A DNA stretch of 55,710 nt from Clostridiales bacterium (GTDB lineage: Bacteria > Bacillota > Clostridia > Peptostreptococcales > Anaerovoracaceae), in the NCBI GenBank assembly GCA_015058155.1, contig SVCW01000008.1, forward strand, positions 1-55,710, written 5' to 3'. Shown here piece by piece: positions 1 to 7,407 of this stretch (position 1 is the first letter of the stretch; each line of letters begins with the position of its first letter). A program made the position numbers and the translations under genes. The notes beneath the pieces were generated by a model. That model was not told the origin of the DNA. It saw only the letters and a program-made list of their open reading frames with translations, and ran no database searches.

Positions 1-36
1 TGAAGTGTACCCCTAAAAGTAGAGTAAAAAAACAAA

Positions 37-885
37 CTATTTTTGCATGTAATACTCTACCGGAGTTAAATAATTGTTTGTAGCGTGTGGTCTTTCTATC
101 GGATAGAAATGCCACACGTATTCATATATATCTCTAGCTGCTTCTTCAATTGTGTCATATTTGTCTTTAAGCCATTCGGACTTCATCTTGCCCCAGAAAC
201 TTTCCATAGGGGCATTGTCCCAGCAGTCACCTTTTCCGCTCATACTACAGAGCAGTTCTTTTTTACTTAGTGCTTTTCGATATTCAACCGATGCATATGT
301 CGATCCTCTGTCAGAATGCATGAAGCATCCCGGTTTTCCATATCCTCGCACTATCATATCTTCAAGGGCATCAATAACAAGACGGTGGTCATTGTTTCTG
401 CTTAAGGCGAGTCCCACTGGCATCCTACCATAAAGATCAAGTATTCCAGCTGCGTAAAGCTTTCCCTGCTTAGTTACAACTACTGTTGTATCACTAACCA
501 TCTTTTCGTTTGGTCCTTCGGCCTCAAAATCTCTTCCGATAAGATTATCTGCAATCGTTTCCTTGTGATTCGAATCTGTTGTACACATAAACATCTTCTT
601 AGTCTTTGAAAACAAACAATATTCGCGCATTAAACGCTCTACACGCTTGTGATTAACGGGCTTTTCACGATTTCTGTTAAGTACTCGCGTTACCTTTCTG
701 GAGCCATATGATCCCTTTGAACGAGAGAAGATTACATAGATTTCTTCTGCTAATTCAAGGTCTTCCTGTTCCCTTTTGCTTGGCCCAGAAGTATATTTTT
801 CCTGCCATTTGTAGTAACCACTTTCAGATACCTCTAGAACTTTGGCCATCCTCGCGATACTGTATTCGCTTCTGTGCAAATACAT
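37..885 (-). CDS. IS3-family transposase OrfB (DDE catalytic subunit)
   Basis: A 282-aa integrase-type transposase that would catalyse cut and strand transfer as the C-terminal part of an OrfAB fusion. The N-terminal part carries the HTH_21-like segment (SGYYKW). The rve core follows, with the DDE triad visible as SDTT, HSDRGS and DNAPMESFWG. The ATG at 885 is only the first Met. The same frame is open upstream through the end of orfA and encodes typical OrfB residues (ARVKYSFMYLHRSEYS). This supports production mainly by -1 frameshifting from orfA at the A7 run (933-939). Confidence 0.93.
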   Translation of the reverse strand: MYLHRSEYSIARMAKVLEVSESGYYKWQEKYTSGPSKREQEDLELAEEIYVIFSRSKGSYGSRKVTRVLNRNREKPVNHKRVERLMREYCLFSKTKKMFMCTTDSNHKETIADNLIGRDFEAEGPNEKMVSDTTVVVTKQGKLYAAGILDLYGRMPVGLALSRNNDHRLVIDALEDMIVRGYGKPGCFMHSDRGSTYASVEYRKALSKKELLCSMSGKGDCWDNAPMESFWGKMKSEWLKDKYDTIEEAARDIYEYVWHFYPIERPHATNNYLTPVEYYMQK

Positions 886-896
886 AAAGCTGTACT

Positions 897-1199
897 TTAC
901 TCGTGCTTTACACTCGCCAGGAAGGCCGCTGCTTTTTTTAATATTTCTACTTCCTGTTTAAGTTCTTCAACTTCCTTTTCAAGTTCTTTTTCTCGGGCTG
1001 ATTTCTTACCTGCTTTTCCATATCCCTTTTTAAATGCATCCTCGCCATATTCAAGATAGCAGTTTAGCCAGTTTACTACCGTACTTGCTTTAATACCATA
1101 CTTTGCTGCTATCACATGTTCCAGACCATTGTTCTCTGGGCGTAATGCTTCTTTTGCAACTCGCATCTTGAGTTCTTTGCTGTAATTAATTCTGGACAT
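897..1199 (-). CDS. IS3-family transposase OrfA (helix-turn-helix, leucine-zipper protein)
   Basis: A 100-aa OrfA protein. Residues 1-60 form the HTH_Tnp_1 type domain (KYGIKASTVVNWL). Residues 68-93 are a charged heptad-like coiled coil (EKELEKEVEELKQEVEIL), as expected for the OrfA leucine zipper that binds the element ends. An A7 slippery heptamer sits in the KK codons at 933-939. A -1 slip there joins the orfB frame, which is the usual IS3 route to the active OrfAB transposase. ATG at 1199. Confidence 0.92.
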   Translation of the reverse strand: MSRINYSKELKMRVAKEALRPENNGLEHVIAAKYGIKASTVVNWLNCYLEYGEDAFKKGYGKAGKKSAREKELEKEVEELKQEVEILKKAAAFLASVKHE

Positions 1200-1266
1200 C
1201 TGTACCCTCCAATCTACCTTTATTATATCATATTTCTGTAGACTCTACTTTTTGGGGTACAGTTCA

Positions 1267-1622
1267 TTTTTCACCGAAAATGCCGTGCGCTGATGTCTTT
1301 TTGTTTTGAAAAAAAGAAAACGGACCTCCCGATACTCACATACAGACAATTCGGCACGAGCAAACAGATATTTTGCGCAGCTTTATTGGAGTATTTGGAG
1401 CATTTCCCTTTCGCTCCAAAACGCCAGCTCAAAATGCCAGCCAGAAAACAACGCAGACAGTAACTAAAACCTGTCAATACACAAGCAACACTTGGAAAAA
1501 GCCTGCGCTTATGATAAACTGAAGTGTATAGGTGGCAAATGGCACCGCCACCCCGGCAAATACAACAAACAAACCAACAACTCACAACACTTAAAAGTAA
1601 AAGCACAAGCGGAGGGACAGTC
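1267..1622 (+). other. Intergenic region between the IS element and the next gene
   Basis: No gene is supported here. It contains the promoter at 1492-1520 and, in the transcribed leader, an inverted repeat GGTGGC/GCCACC (1531-1550). The ORF on the minus strand at 1271-1606 has no ribosome binding site and an unlikely composition. The sequence TGAAGTGTA at 1520-1528 matches the first nine bases of the IS end, with no further similarity. Confidence 0.6.
1492..1520 (+). promoter_or_regulatory. Sigma-A type promoter
   Basis: The -35 is TTGGAA (1492-1497) and the -10 is TAAACT (1515-1520), with a 17-base spacer. It lies about 100 bases upstream of the GTG start at 1623. Confidence 0.5.
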
Positions 1623-3380
1623 GTGGTTATCTATGTAAATGAGACAGTAATAAGGGAAGTACTTAACCCACTCGGAATTTCATATAAGGAAATCGACAGA
1701 GATCATATAAAGGAATATATTATCCAGTATGACGAAAAAGGCATGTTCTATCTGGCAAAGCCAAAGACACCGATTGAAGAAGAGCCGCAAAACCTCGATG
1801 ATCCGGAAGCGACAGACGAGCCAAGAGTAAAATCATATGCAAAGCTTGGAAACATGCTGGTTCCGACTTACGAAGAAAAGCAGGAAATCAAGGCTGCAGC
1901 CGGAAACGAAATAATCAAGGTGGAACTCAGCCTCGAAGACGCGTGGAAACTAGACAAATTCCAGAACTGTATCCAGTACGCAAGACGTGCGGTACGTGTA
2001 ATTGACGGAGTTCTTGAAAAACTTGACGAAGAAACTGCATTCCAGAACATGCAGGAAGGTCTGCTCCCTGAGTTTGCATATTTCAAGAGAAATGAACGCA
2101 TTGATCCCGAATACTTCTACAGCGTGGAAGAAATGAAAGCGCTTACTGATCTCACTCGCCAGCTCGACATGTGTGACGTATATCTCACAATTCCGGGCAA
2201 GATGAGAGGAAGAGATGCCGCAAACACAGACGAGCTCTGGAAGAACTACATTGACAACGACAATGAAATCTTTACTTTCTTCAAAGAACATATAGCTGCA
2301 ACTATTCAGGCAGAATACACAAACAACTTCGGAGATTCGGTTGAAAGAATCTGCCTTGGAACTGTTCTTCTTGAAATCCCTTGCGACTATGTCGAAGGAA
2401 GACATTTCAAACAGCCGGCAATCATCGAAGTAGTGAAGCACGAAACAGGACTCTGCGTAGTTGAAATTCTTGTACACAACTGTTTTATCGGCGGTAACAA
2501 ACTCTTGAATTACTATCGCGGAGGCGTTCTCAGGTTTACATATAACGGTGAAACTTTTTCTCTCGACGAGCTTCTTGCACTTTTCTCAATAAGACCATAC
2601 GGGGAAAAGAGAAGTGTTGTTTTTGCTTATGGCGACGTAGAAGAACAGTCAGTTATCAACACTCTTGCAAACGAAGAATATCCTATGGGAACTATCGGCG
2701 GAGATTTCGCACGCAGAGTAAGAGAAGAAAATATTGCCCAGTACAATAAAGCGGAAGTTTATGTTTCCGGCGTTACTATGATTGAATGCATCAGAAACGT
2801 AGAAAACGAAATCATGCTTCTTCTCAAAAGCAGACTCGCTTATCATGTTATTGAAATCTTCTTTGTAGAGCTGCTTCTTTTCCAGGATGCAGCAATCGAT
2901 AAAGTTTACGAAGACCTTATGGCAGAGCAGGACCTTCAGCGTGATCAGAGTATGGAAGACGTTGATGTAGAGAAGTTCGAACAGATAAGTTTCGACATGG
3001 CAAAGGCCGTAAAGTTTGCAGATTACAACCAGTTCATGTTCCCTACAACACGTGAATCGGCAAAGAATGTTGCAAAAGGCTTCGGCATCGACAAAGTATT
3101 TGAAAAGTATGAGCAGAACAAAGACCTCCTCACTCAGATGATAAAGGCAAATCAGAGAAGAGTGGAAGCACGTGAAAACAAAATCAAAAACAGATTCCTC
3201 CTCATCTTGTCATTTATCGCAACAGTGGGCACAATCTGCGAATTTATAAGCTCAGTAATAAACGACAACAAGAGTGAACTTATCGTATATCTCATCTCAG
3301 TTGTTATCGTAATCATCGGATTTGCAGTGTTCAAGCTCGGCGTAAAACAAAAGGCAAAAGAAAGCGATAAGAAAATATAA
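1623..3380 (+). CDS. Unrecognised large protein with a C-terminal pair of membrane helices
   Basis: I do not recognise the family. I chose GTG 1623 (585 aa) because GGAGGG lies 6 bases upstream (1611-1616). The open frame reaches back to 1524 without a ribosome binding site, and its first 33 residues are low-complexity. The long N-terminal part looks soluble and acidic. The last 60 or so residues form two hydrophobic helices (FLLILSFIATVGTICEFI and YLISVVIVIIGFAVF) split by a short polar loop, followed by a basic tail. Soluble domain plus terminal helix pair recalls CorA-type topology, but I see no GMN motif. A C39-like peptidase and a HAD phosphatase follow on the same strand under their own promoter. 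Confidence 0.75.
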   Translation: MVIYVNETVIREVLNPLGISYKEIDRDHIKEYIIQYDEKGMFYLAKPKTPIEEEPQNLDDPEATDEPRVKSYAKLGNMLVPTYEEKQEIKAAAGNEIIKVELSLEDAWKLDKFQNCIQYARRAVRVIDGVLEKLDEETAFQNMQEGLLPEFAYFKRNERIDPEYFYSVEEMKALTDLTRQLDMCDVYLTIPGKMRGRDAANTDELWKNYIDNDNEIFTFFKEHIAATIQAEYTNNFGDSVERICLGTVLLEIPCDYVEGRHFKQPAIIEVVKHETGLCVVEILVHNCFIGGNKLLNYYRGGVLRFTYNGETFSLDELLALFSIRPYGEKRSVVFAYGDVEEQSVINTLANEEYPMGTIGGDFARRVREENIAQYNKAEVYVSGVTMIECIRNVENEIMLLLKSRLAYHVIEIFFVELLLFQDAAIDKVYEDLMAEQDLQRDQSMEDVDVEKFEQISFDMAKAVKFADYNQFMFPTTRESAKNVAKGFGIDKVFEKYEQNKDLLTQMIKANQRRVEARENKIKNRFLLILSFIATVGTICEFISSVINDNKSELIVYLISVVIVIIGFAVFKLGVKQKAKESDKKI

Positions 3381-3386
3381 AGGCGC

Positions 3387-3414
3387 TTGATTAAAAATAT
3401 AGGCAGAGTATAAT
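3387..3414 (+). promoter_or_regulatory. Sigma-A type promoter
   Basis: TTGATT (3387-3392), a 16-base spacer and TATAAT (3409-3414), 40 bases before the start of the C39-like gene. Confidence 0.6.
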
Positions 3415-3454
3415 TATATACTGCATGTAAAAATAAAAATTAAGGGGTTTAAAA

Positions 3455-4006
3455 ATGAGAAGACACGAAGTATTTACTAGAAGAACAACAACTCATAATG
3501 AATCAATTTCACTTACACCTCCGAGACTCTATCGTCAGGAAAGAGACTGGACTTGCTCAGTTGCATGTCTCAGAACTATTCTCTCAGCCTTTATGGACGA
3601 AGTACCTGCTGAAGATAGTTTTGTGGTAAACTGCGGAATGCAGCCGGGACCTTGCTATTCAGGTGGTGTAAAAACTCAGGGGCTTTTGAATGAAGAGGAA
3701 TACGATGTAGTTTATGGTATCGACCATCCTGAAATCGAGTTTGAAGACATACTCGACCTGATGAAGGAAGGTTACTACATCATGCTCGAAAGTATGGTAA
3801 ACTATGCACACTGGATGGTACTCCTCGGCTATTACGCAATAGCACCGCATGATAACATGGAAAATTATCAGCTTCTTTTCTACGACCCATACTACAATCA
3901 GGTTCGTATGATAAATGCTGATGAATTTATCGGAATGTGGATTGATGGAAACTACGAGAACACAAAGGTTGAAAAGGATTTCGTAGCGGTAAGGAAAAAG
4001 AAGTAA
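3455..4006 (+). CDS. C39-like papain-fold cysteine peptidase
   Basis: A 183-aa protein matching the Peptidase_C39-like pattern. The oxyanion Gln and nucleophile Cys region is RQERDWTCSVACLRTIL (near residues 28-44). The His is in YAHWMVLLGY (near 127) and the Asp in FYDPYY (near 147). There is no signal peptide or transporter domain, so it is not a bacteriocin ABC exporter, and the substrate is unknown. The ATG is preceded by AAGGGG. The stop overlaps the HAD gene start by one base, so the two are probably translationally coupled. Confidence 0.82.
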   Translation: MRRHEVFTRRTTTHNESISLTPPRLYRQERDWTCSVACLRTILSAFMDEVPAEDSFVVNCGMQPGPCYSGGVKTQGLLNEEEYDVVYGIDHPEIEFEDILDLMKEGYYIMLESMVNYAHWMVLLGYYAIAPHDNMENYQLLFYDPYYNQVRMINADEFIGMWIDGNYENTKVEKDFVAVRKKK

Positions 4007-4647
4007 TGAATAAGAAATTTGCAATTTTTGATATGGACGGTACGCTCGTAGATTCGATGGGCTACTGGCACAATTTAACAAGAGAATATCTTGAGAGCGA
4101 AGGAATTACTGAAGGTGCGGAAGAAGTTCTCGAAAAGATTTACACAATGACAATGGCTGAAGCCTGTGACCTTTTCAAAACAACTTTTGGTATCGAGTCA
4201 AGTCCTGATGAAATGAGAAAAGTCATGGACGACCTTATGGAATGGCACTATCTGAATGATGTACCTCTCAAGGGTGAAGTGGTTTCTTATCTTGAGAAAC
4301 TCAAAGGCGAAGGCGTAAGGATGTGTGTTGCTTCGGCGACACCGCATCACTTAATAGAAAAGTGCCTTAAGAGACTCGGCGTATTCGATTATTTCGAATT
4401 CATGCTTTCCTGCGAAACTATCGGTATCGGAAAGACTAAGCCTGACATCTATCTTCTTGCAGCCGAAAAGCTCGGTGCAGAGCCTTCGGAAATTGCAGTT
4501 TATGAAGATGCACTTTACGCAGTGAAGACAGCAAAATATGCAGGATTCTACACTTTTGGAATTAAAGATGAATCGAACGTTCTTGTATGGGATGATATCA
4601 CAGAGCTTGCTGACGAGCTTGTGTCTGACTGGGAAGACTTGTTTTAA
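4006..4647 (+). CDS. HAD-superfamily phosphatase, beta-phosphoglucomutase-like subfamily
   Basis: A 213-aa cytosolic hydrolase. Motif I is FDMDGTLVDS (residues 7-16), with the nucleophile at Asp8 and the acid/base at Asp10. Motif II Ser/Thr is in VASATPHHL. Motif III Lys and motif IV are in GKTKPDIYLLAAEKL and AVYEDALYAV. The helical cap between motifs I and II is the C1 type seen in YcjU, PgmB and GS1-like enzymes. Substrate cannot be read from sequence. Start ATG overlaps the stop of the C39-like gene. Confidence 0.88.
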   Translation: MNKKFAIFDMDGTLVDSMGYWHNLTREYLESEGITEGAEEVLEKIYTMTMAEACDLFKTTFGIESSPDEMRKVMDDLMEWHYLNDVPLKGEVVSYLEKLKGEGVRMCVASATPHHLIEKCLKRLGVFDYFEFMLSCETIGIGKTKPDIYLLAAEKLGAEPSEIAVYEDALYAVKTAKYAGFYTFGIKDESNVLVWDDITELADELVSDWEDLF

Positions 4648-4665
4648 AAATTTTTCTTAAGGTTA

Positions 4666-4694
4666 TTGACAAGTTTCTATTACAGGAATAAAAT
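4666..4694 (+). promoter_or_regulatory. Sigma-A promoter of the thiamin operon
   Basis: Consensus TTGACA (4666-4671), a 17-base spacer and TAAAAT (4689-4694). Transcription would start about 4701, just before the TPP aptamer. Confidence 0.75.
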
Positions 4695-4707
4695 ATAGAA
4701 AATTGAA

Positions 4708-4798
4708 AACGGGGGAGCTTGCGTGAGCAGGCTGAGAGGTGGCTGTTGTGCCCGACCCTTAAAACCTGATGCGGATAATGCCGACGTAGGAAGCATAT
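4708..4798 (+). promoter_or_regulatory. TPP riboswitch aptamer (THI element)
   Basis: All conserved blocks of the TPP aptamer are present in order: GGGGGAGC, a P3 hairpin, GGCTGAGAGG (pyrimidine-binding loop), CGACCC, ACCTGAT, GGATAATGCC (pyrophosphate-binding loop) and GTAGGAAGC. It sits directly downstream of a promoter and upstream of thiamin salvage and uptake genes. By established behaviour of the class, TPP binding should turn the operon off through the terminator at 4835-4867. Confidence 0.96.
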
Positions 4799-4800
4799 GC

Positions 4801-4867
4801 TCAAGCAAAAGCTTGAAAACAGTACTTAAGAGATACGGAGATACCGCAGAAGGAATCTCCGTTTTTT
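4801..4867 (+). terminator. TPP riboswitch expression platform with intrinsic terminator
   Basis: Hairpin TCAAGC/GCTTGA (4801-4816) lies directly after the aptamer. It is followed by the terminator stem ACGGAGAT/ATCTCCGT (4835-4842 with 4855-4862) and a T run to 4867. This is a classic off-switch platform. Confidence 0.85.
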
Positions 4868-4920
4868 ATTTGTCCGGAATATGAAAAACATGAATTTCCG
4901 GTAAAAAAATATGAAGAAAC

Positions 4921-5060
4921 GAAAGGAGGATTACCGGCATCTGCGTAAGTCGCAGCGGACAGAGGGGGAGCGCCCTAGGTCTGTACAGTGTTAAACAGCG
5001 ATGGGAGCCCGTGTACCGGGTTGAGAGGAGACCAGAGTCTCGACCGACTTTATGAATAAG
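4921..5060 (+). ncRNA. Second structured leader, TPP-aptamer-like in its 5' half only
   Basis: A 5' region of about 130 bases rich in clean hairpins: CTGCG/CGCAG (4941-4955), ACAGA/TCTGT with inner AGGG/CCCT (about 4959-4985), CCCG/CGGG (5008-5020) and GAGAC/GTCTC (about 5028-5041). Blocks GGGAGC, GGTTGAGAGG and CGACC repeat the order and spacing of the first half of the TPP aptamer at 4711. The pyrophosphate-sensing half is absent. Instead comes AATAAGGAGG, the ribosome binding site of the next gene. It could be a decayed duplicate or a distinct ligand-sensing RNA acting on translation. I could not assign it to a known class. Confidence 0.55.
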
Positions 5061-5072
5061 GAGGATTAAAAA

Positions 5073-5372
5073 ATGAACGCAAGTGTAGCAATTCAGGTAT
5101 TGCCAAGTGTGGCAACAAACGAAGAACTTATCCCTATTGTTGATGCAGCGATCGATTACATAAGATCCTTTAACTTAAACATGGAGGTCGGCCCGTTCGA
5201 AACAACTATTGAAGGTGATTACGACACTCTTATGGAAATCGTTAAAGGCTGTGCGAAAGTATGCGAAGAAGCCGGTTCTCCGGGAACTATGGTTTATGTA
5301 AAGATAAACTACTCAGATGAGGGAGTTCTCACAATGGAGGAAAAGGTAACAAAGCATAGAATGGAGGAATAG
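5073..5372 (+). CDS. Thiamine-binding protein, MTH1187/YkoF-like family
   Basis: A 99-aa small ferredoxin-fold protein. Its pattern (SVAIQVLPS at the start, then PIVDAAIDYIRSF, GPFETTIEGDYDTLMEIV and VYVKINY) matches the thiamine_BP family (PF01910), members of which bind thiamin or its pyrimidine moiety. It begins 7 bases after AAGGAGG and directly follows the two leader RNAs. It precedes thiW, which supports a role in thiamin precursor uptake or buffering. The exact ligand is unproven. Confidence 0.88.
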   Translation: MNASVAIQVLPSVATNEELIPIVDAAIDYIRSFNLNMEVGPFETTIEGDYDTLMEIVKGCAKVCEEAGSPGTMVYVKINYSDEGVLTMEEKVTKHRMEE

Positions 5373-5376
5373 TGTA

Positions 5377-5868
5377 GTGAAAACGATTAAACTTACACTT
5401 ACTGCGATGCTCGCAGGACTTTCTTTTGTACTTTGTGTATTTGTGCATTTCCCTCAGATGGCACCGTTCCAGCATTTTGTAAATGTACTCGCCGCAGTTT
5501 TTGTTGGTCCGTGGTACGGTTCTCTCGCAGGAATTATCTGCGGTACAATGAGAATTGTTCTCAACGGAATGGATATCCAGGCGGTAATCGGTGCAATGTG
5601 GGGACCTGTTTTCGGAGGCCTTCTATATAGAAAGACTAAGAATATTTATCTTTGCGGTGTTGGCGAAGTGTTCGGAACAGGAATCGTCAGTGCTGTGACT
5701 GTATGGCCGTTTATGAAATTTGTATATGGTCTTGATGTTCCGCCATATTTCTACATTCCTTTTTATACACCATCGGCAATTATGGGAGCAATTATGGGCG
5801 TTGGCGTGATTCTTATCTTAAAGCGCTCAGGAACACTCAAGCATCTGATGAATCAGATTGAAAAGTAA
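5377..5868 (+). CDS. thiW: ThiW, ECF-transporter substrate-binding subunit for a thiamin precursor
   Basis: A 163-aa integral membrane protein with five to six hydrophobic helices. It carries the ThiW features PQMAPFQHFVNVLAAVFVGPWYG and NGMDIQAVIGAMWGPVFGG. ThiW proteins are S components proposed to import the thiazole moiety, using the shared EcfAA'T module, which is not in this window. The start is GTG at 5377, preceded by GGAGGAA at the end of the upstream gene. It is followed without a gap by thiE-thiM, whose kinase half would phosphorylate imported hydroxyethylthiazole. Confidence 0.9.
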   Translation: MKTIKLTLTAMLAGLSFVLCVFVHFPQMAPFQHFVNVLAAVFVGPWYGSLAGIICGTMRIVLNGMDIQAVIGAMWGPVFGGLLYRKTKNIYLCGVGEVFGTGIVSAVTVWPFMKFVYGLDVPPYFYIPFYTPSAIMGAIMGVGVILILKRSGTLKHLMNQIEK

Positions 5869-5884
5869 TGGTAAGGAGAATAAG

Positions 5885-7366
5885 ATGAAGTTTTCTAAAG
5901 AAGAGATAAAAAGATCCATGCTTCTTTACGCTGTGACAGACAGAATGTGGCTTAAGGAAGGCGAAGATATTTGCGATGTTGTTGAAGAAGTAGTAAAGAA
6001 TGGTGCTACATTCATGCAGATTAGAGAAAAGGAACTCGATGATGAGAACTTTTATAATGAAGCTGTACGCATGAAGGAAATCTGTAATGAGTACAGAGTA
6101 CCTTTTGTCGTTAATGACAACATCGATATTGCAATCAAATGCGGAGCTGACGGAGTACACGTGGGTCAGTCTGACATCGCAGGAAAAGACGTGAGAGCTA
6201 TTATCGGGGCTGATATGATTCTTGGTATCTCAGTATCTACTGTTGAAGAGGCACTTCTTGCACAGGCGGCAGGTGCTGACTATGTCGGTGTGGGAGCAAT
6301 GTTTGCAACAGGTACCAAGAAAGACGCTCATTCAGTAACAAACGAAACGCTCAAGGCAATAGTAGATGCTATAGATATTCCGGTAGTGGCAATCGGTGGT
6401 ATCGGAGCCGCTAATCTCGGAGAGCTCGGTGGCACAGGTATTGACGGAGTAGCAGTTGTTTCAGCAATCTTTGCGCAGGAAAATCCTGGCGAAGCGACAG
6501 CAAAGCTTCTCAAACTTTGTGCAGAAACGTTTGTTGAAAACGGAGCGCTCGGAACTGCTCTTGAAAATATCAGAATCAAGCAGCCGGTAATGCACAATAT
6601 TACAAACTACGTTACAGTAAATGACTGTGCAAACATCACGCTTGCATGCGGAGCATCACCTGTAATGAGCGACAATCCTGATGAAGTTGAAGAAATTATT
6701 ACCGTATGTGGCGGTCTCAATATCAATACAGGAACACTTACAGCGGAAACAACAAAAGCAATGTTTCTTGCAGGAAAGAAAGCGAACGAAATCGGACTCC
6801 CTGCAGTGCTCGATCCTGTTGGCATAGGTTCATCAAAGGTAAGAACTGATATAATTCTTGACCTTATTGATAAAGTGCATTTTGCGGTAATAAGAGGAAA
6901 CATTTCCGAAATAAAAACTATCATCAAGGGCGAAGGCAATACAAAAGGAGTGGATGCTGACGTTGCAGATGCTGTTACTGAAGAAAACCTTGCAGAAGCA
7001 GTAGAATTTGCAAAGGCATATGCGAAGAAGACTGGTTCTGTAATTGCAATCACTGGTGCGATTGACATCGTTGCGTGTGCAGAAATGGCTTACGTAATTT
7101 ACAATGGTCACAGAATGATGAGCAGAGTAACCGGCACAGGATGTATGTTGTCAGCTCTCACAGCGTCATATGCAGCATCAAACCCTGACGACTTGTTTGA
7201 AGCGGCAGCGGCAGCAGTTATTTCAATGGGAGTTGCCGGCGAAATCGCCTACGCACGTCTTTCGGAAAAGGATGGTAACTCAAGCTACAGAAACTACATC
7301 ATCGACGCCATTTATAATCTTAGCGGCAAAGAGCTTGAAGCAAAAGGCAAGTACAAGATTATGTAA
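5885..7366 (+). CDS. Bifunctional thiamin-phosphate synthase / hydroxyethylthiazole kinase (ThiE-ThiM fusion)
   Basis: A 493-aa fusion. Residues 1-215 are ThiE, joining HMP-PP and HET-P to thiamin phosphate: LYAVTDRMWL, FMQIREK, VVNDNIDIAIKCGADGVHVG and VVAIGGI. Residues 225-493 are ThiM, the HET kinase: PVMHNITNYVTVNDCAN, LDPVGIGSS and the anion-hole Cys segment GTGCMLSAL. ATG 5885 was chosen over 5858 because AAGGAGAA lies 7 bases upstream. The earlier start would overlap thiW and has no ribosome binding site. ThiE-then-ThiM is the domain order of fungal Thi6. The more usual bacterial arrangement is separate genes or ThiE-ThiD fusions. Confidence 0.95.
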   Translation: MKFSKEEIKRSMLLYAVTDRMWLKEGEDICDVVEEVVKNGATFMQIREKELDDENFYNEAVRMKEICNEYRVPFVVNDNIDIAIKCGADGVHVGQSDIAGKDVRAIIGADMILGISVSTVEEALLAQAAGADYVGVGAMFATGTKKDAHSVTNETLKAIVDAIDIPVVAIGGIGAANLGELGGTGIDGVAVVSAIFAQENPGEATAKLLKLCAETFVENGALGTALENIRIKQPVMHNITNYVTVNDCANITLACGASPVMSDNPDEVEEIITVCGGLNINTGTLTAETTKAMFLAGKKANEIGLPAVLDPVGIGSSKVRTDIILDLIDKVHFAVIRGNISEIKTIIKGEGNTKGVDADVADAVTEENLAEAVEFAKAYAKKTGSVIAITGAIDIVACAEMAYVIYNGHRMMSRVTGTGCMLSALTASYAASNPDDLFEAAAAAVISMGVAGEIAYARLSEKDGNSSYRNYIIDAIYNLSGKELEAKGKYKIM

Positions 7367-7407
7367 TTATTAAAGGGTAACAGAAGATTTAAGAAGGAGA
7401 TTCTATT

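Larger units (their letters stand above)
1..1266 (-). mobile_element. IS3-family (IS150-type) insertion sequence, complete
   Basis: Two 25-bp imperfect terminal inverted repeats bound the element: 1-25, and 1242-1266 on the other strand. They differ at two positions. Between them lie orfA and orfB of an IS3 transposase, read on the minus strand. The left end is exactly base 1 of the window, so any target duplication on that side cannot be checked. The coincidence may mean the contig was broken at a repeated IS. Confidence 0.93.

Noticed and set aside
1520..1528. Partial IS3 end (TGAAGTGTA) beyond the element
   Set aside because: Only nine bases match the terminal repeat and nothing else of the element follows. 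Treated as chance.
1271..1606. 111-aa minus-strand ORF after the IS element
   Set aside because: No ribosome binding site, Cys-rich improbable composition, and it overlaps the promoter and leader of the next plus-strand gene.
4911..4994. 27-codon ORF inside the second thiamin leader (ATG 4911)
   Set aside because: No ribosome binding site, very basic composition, and it runs through the strong hairpins of the leader RNA. A leader peptide is possible but unsupported.
4921..5060. HMP-PP (thiS motif) riboswitch as the identity of the second leader
   Set aside because: That class is a small aptamer embedded in a terminator stem. Here there is no terminator, and the recognisable blocks are TPP-like.
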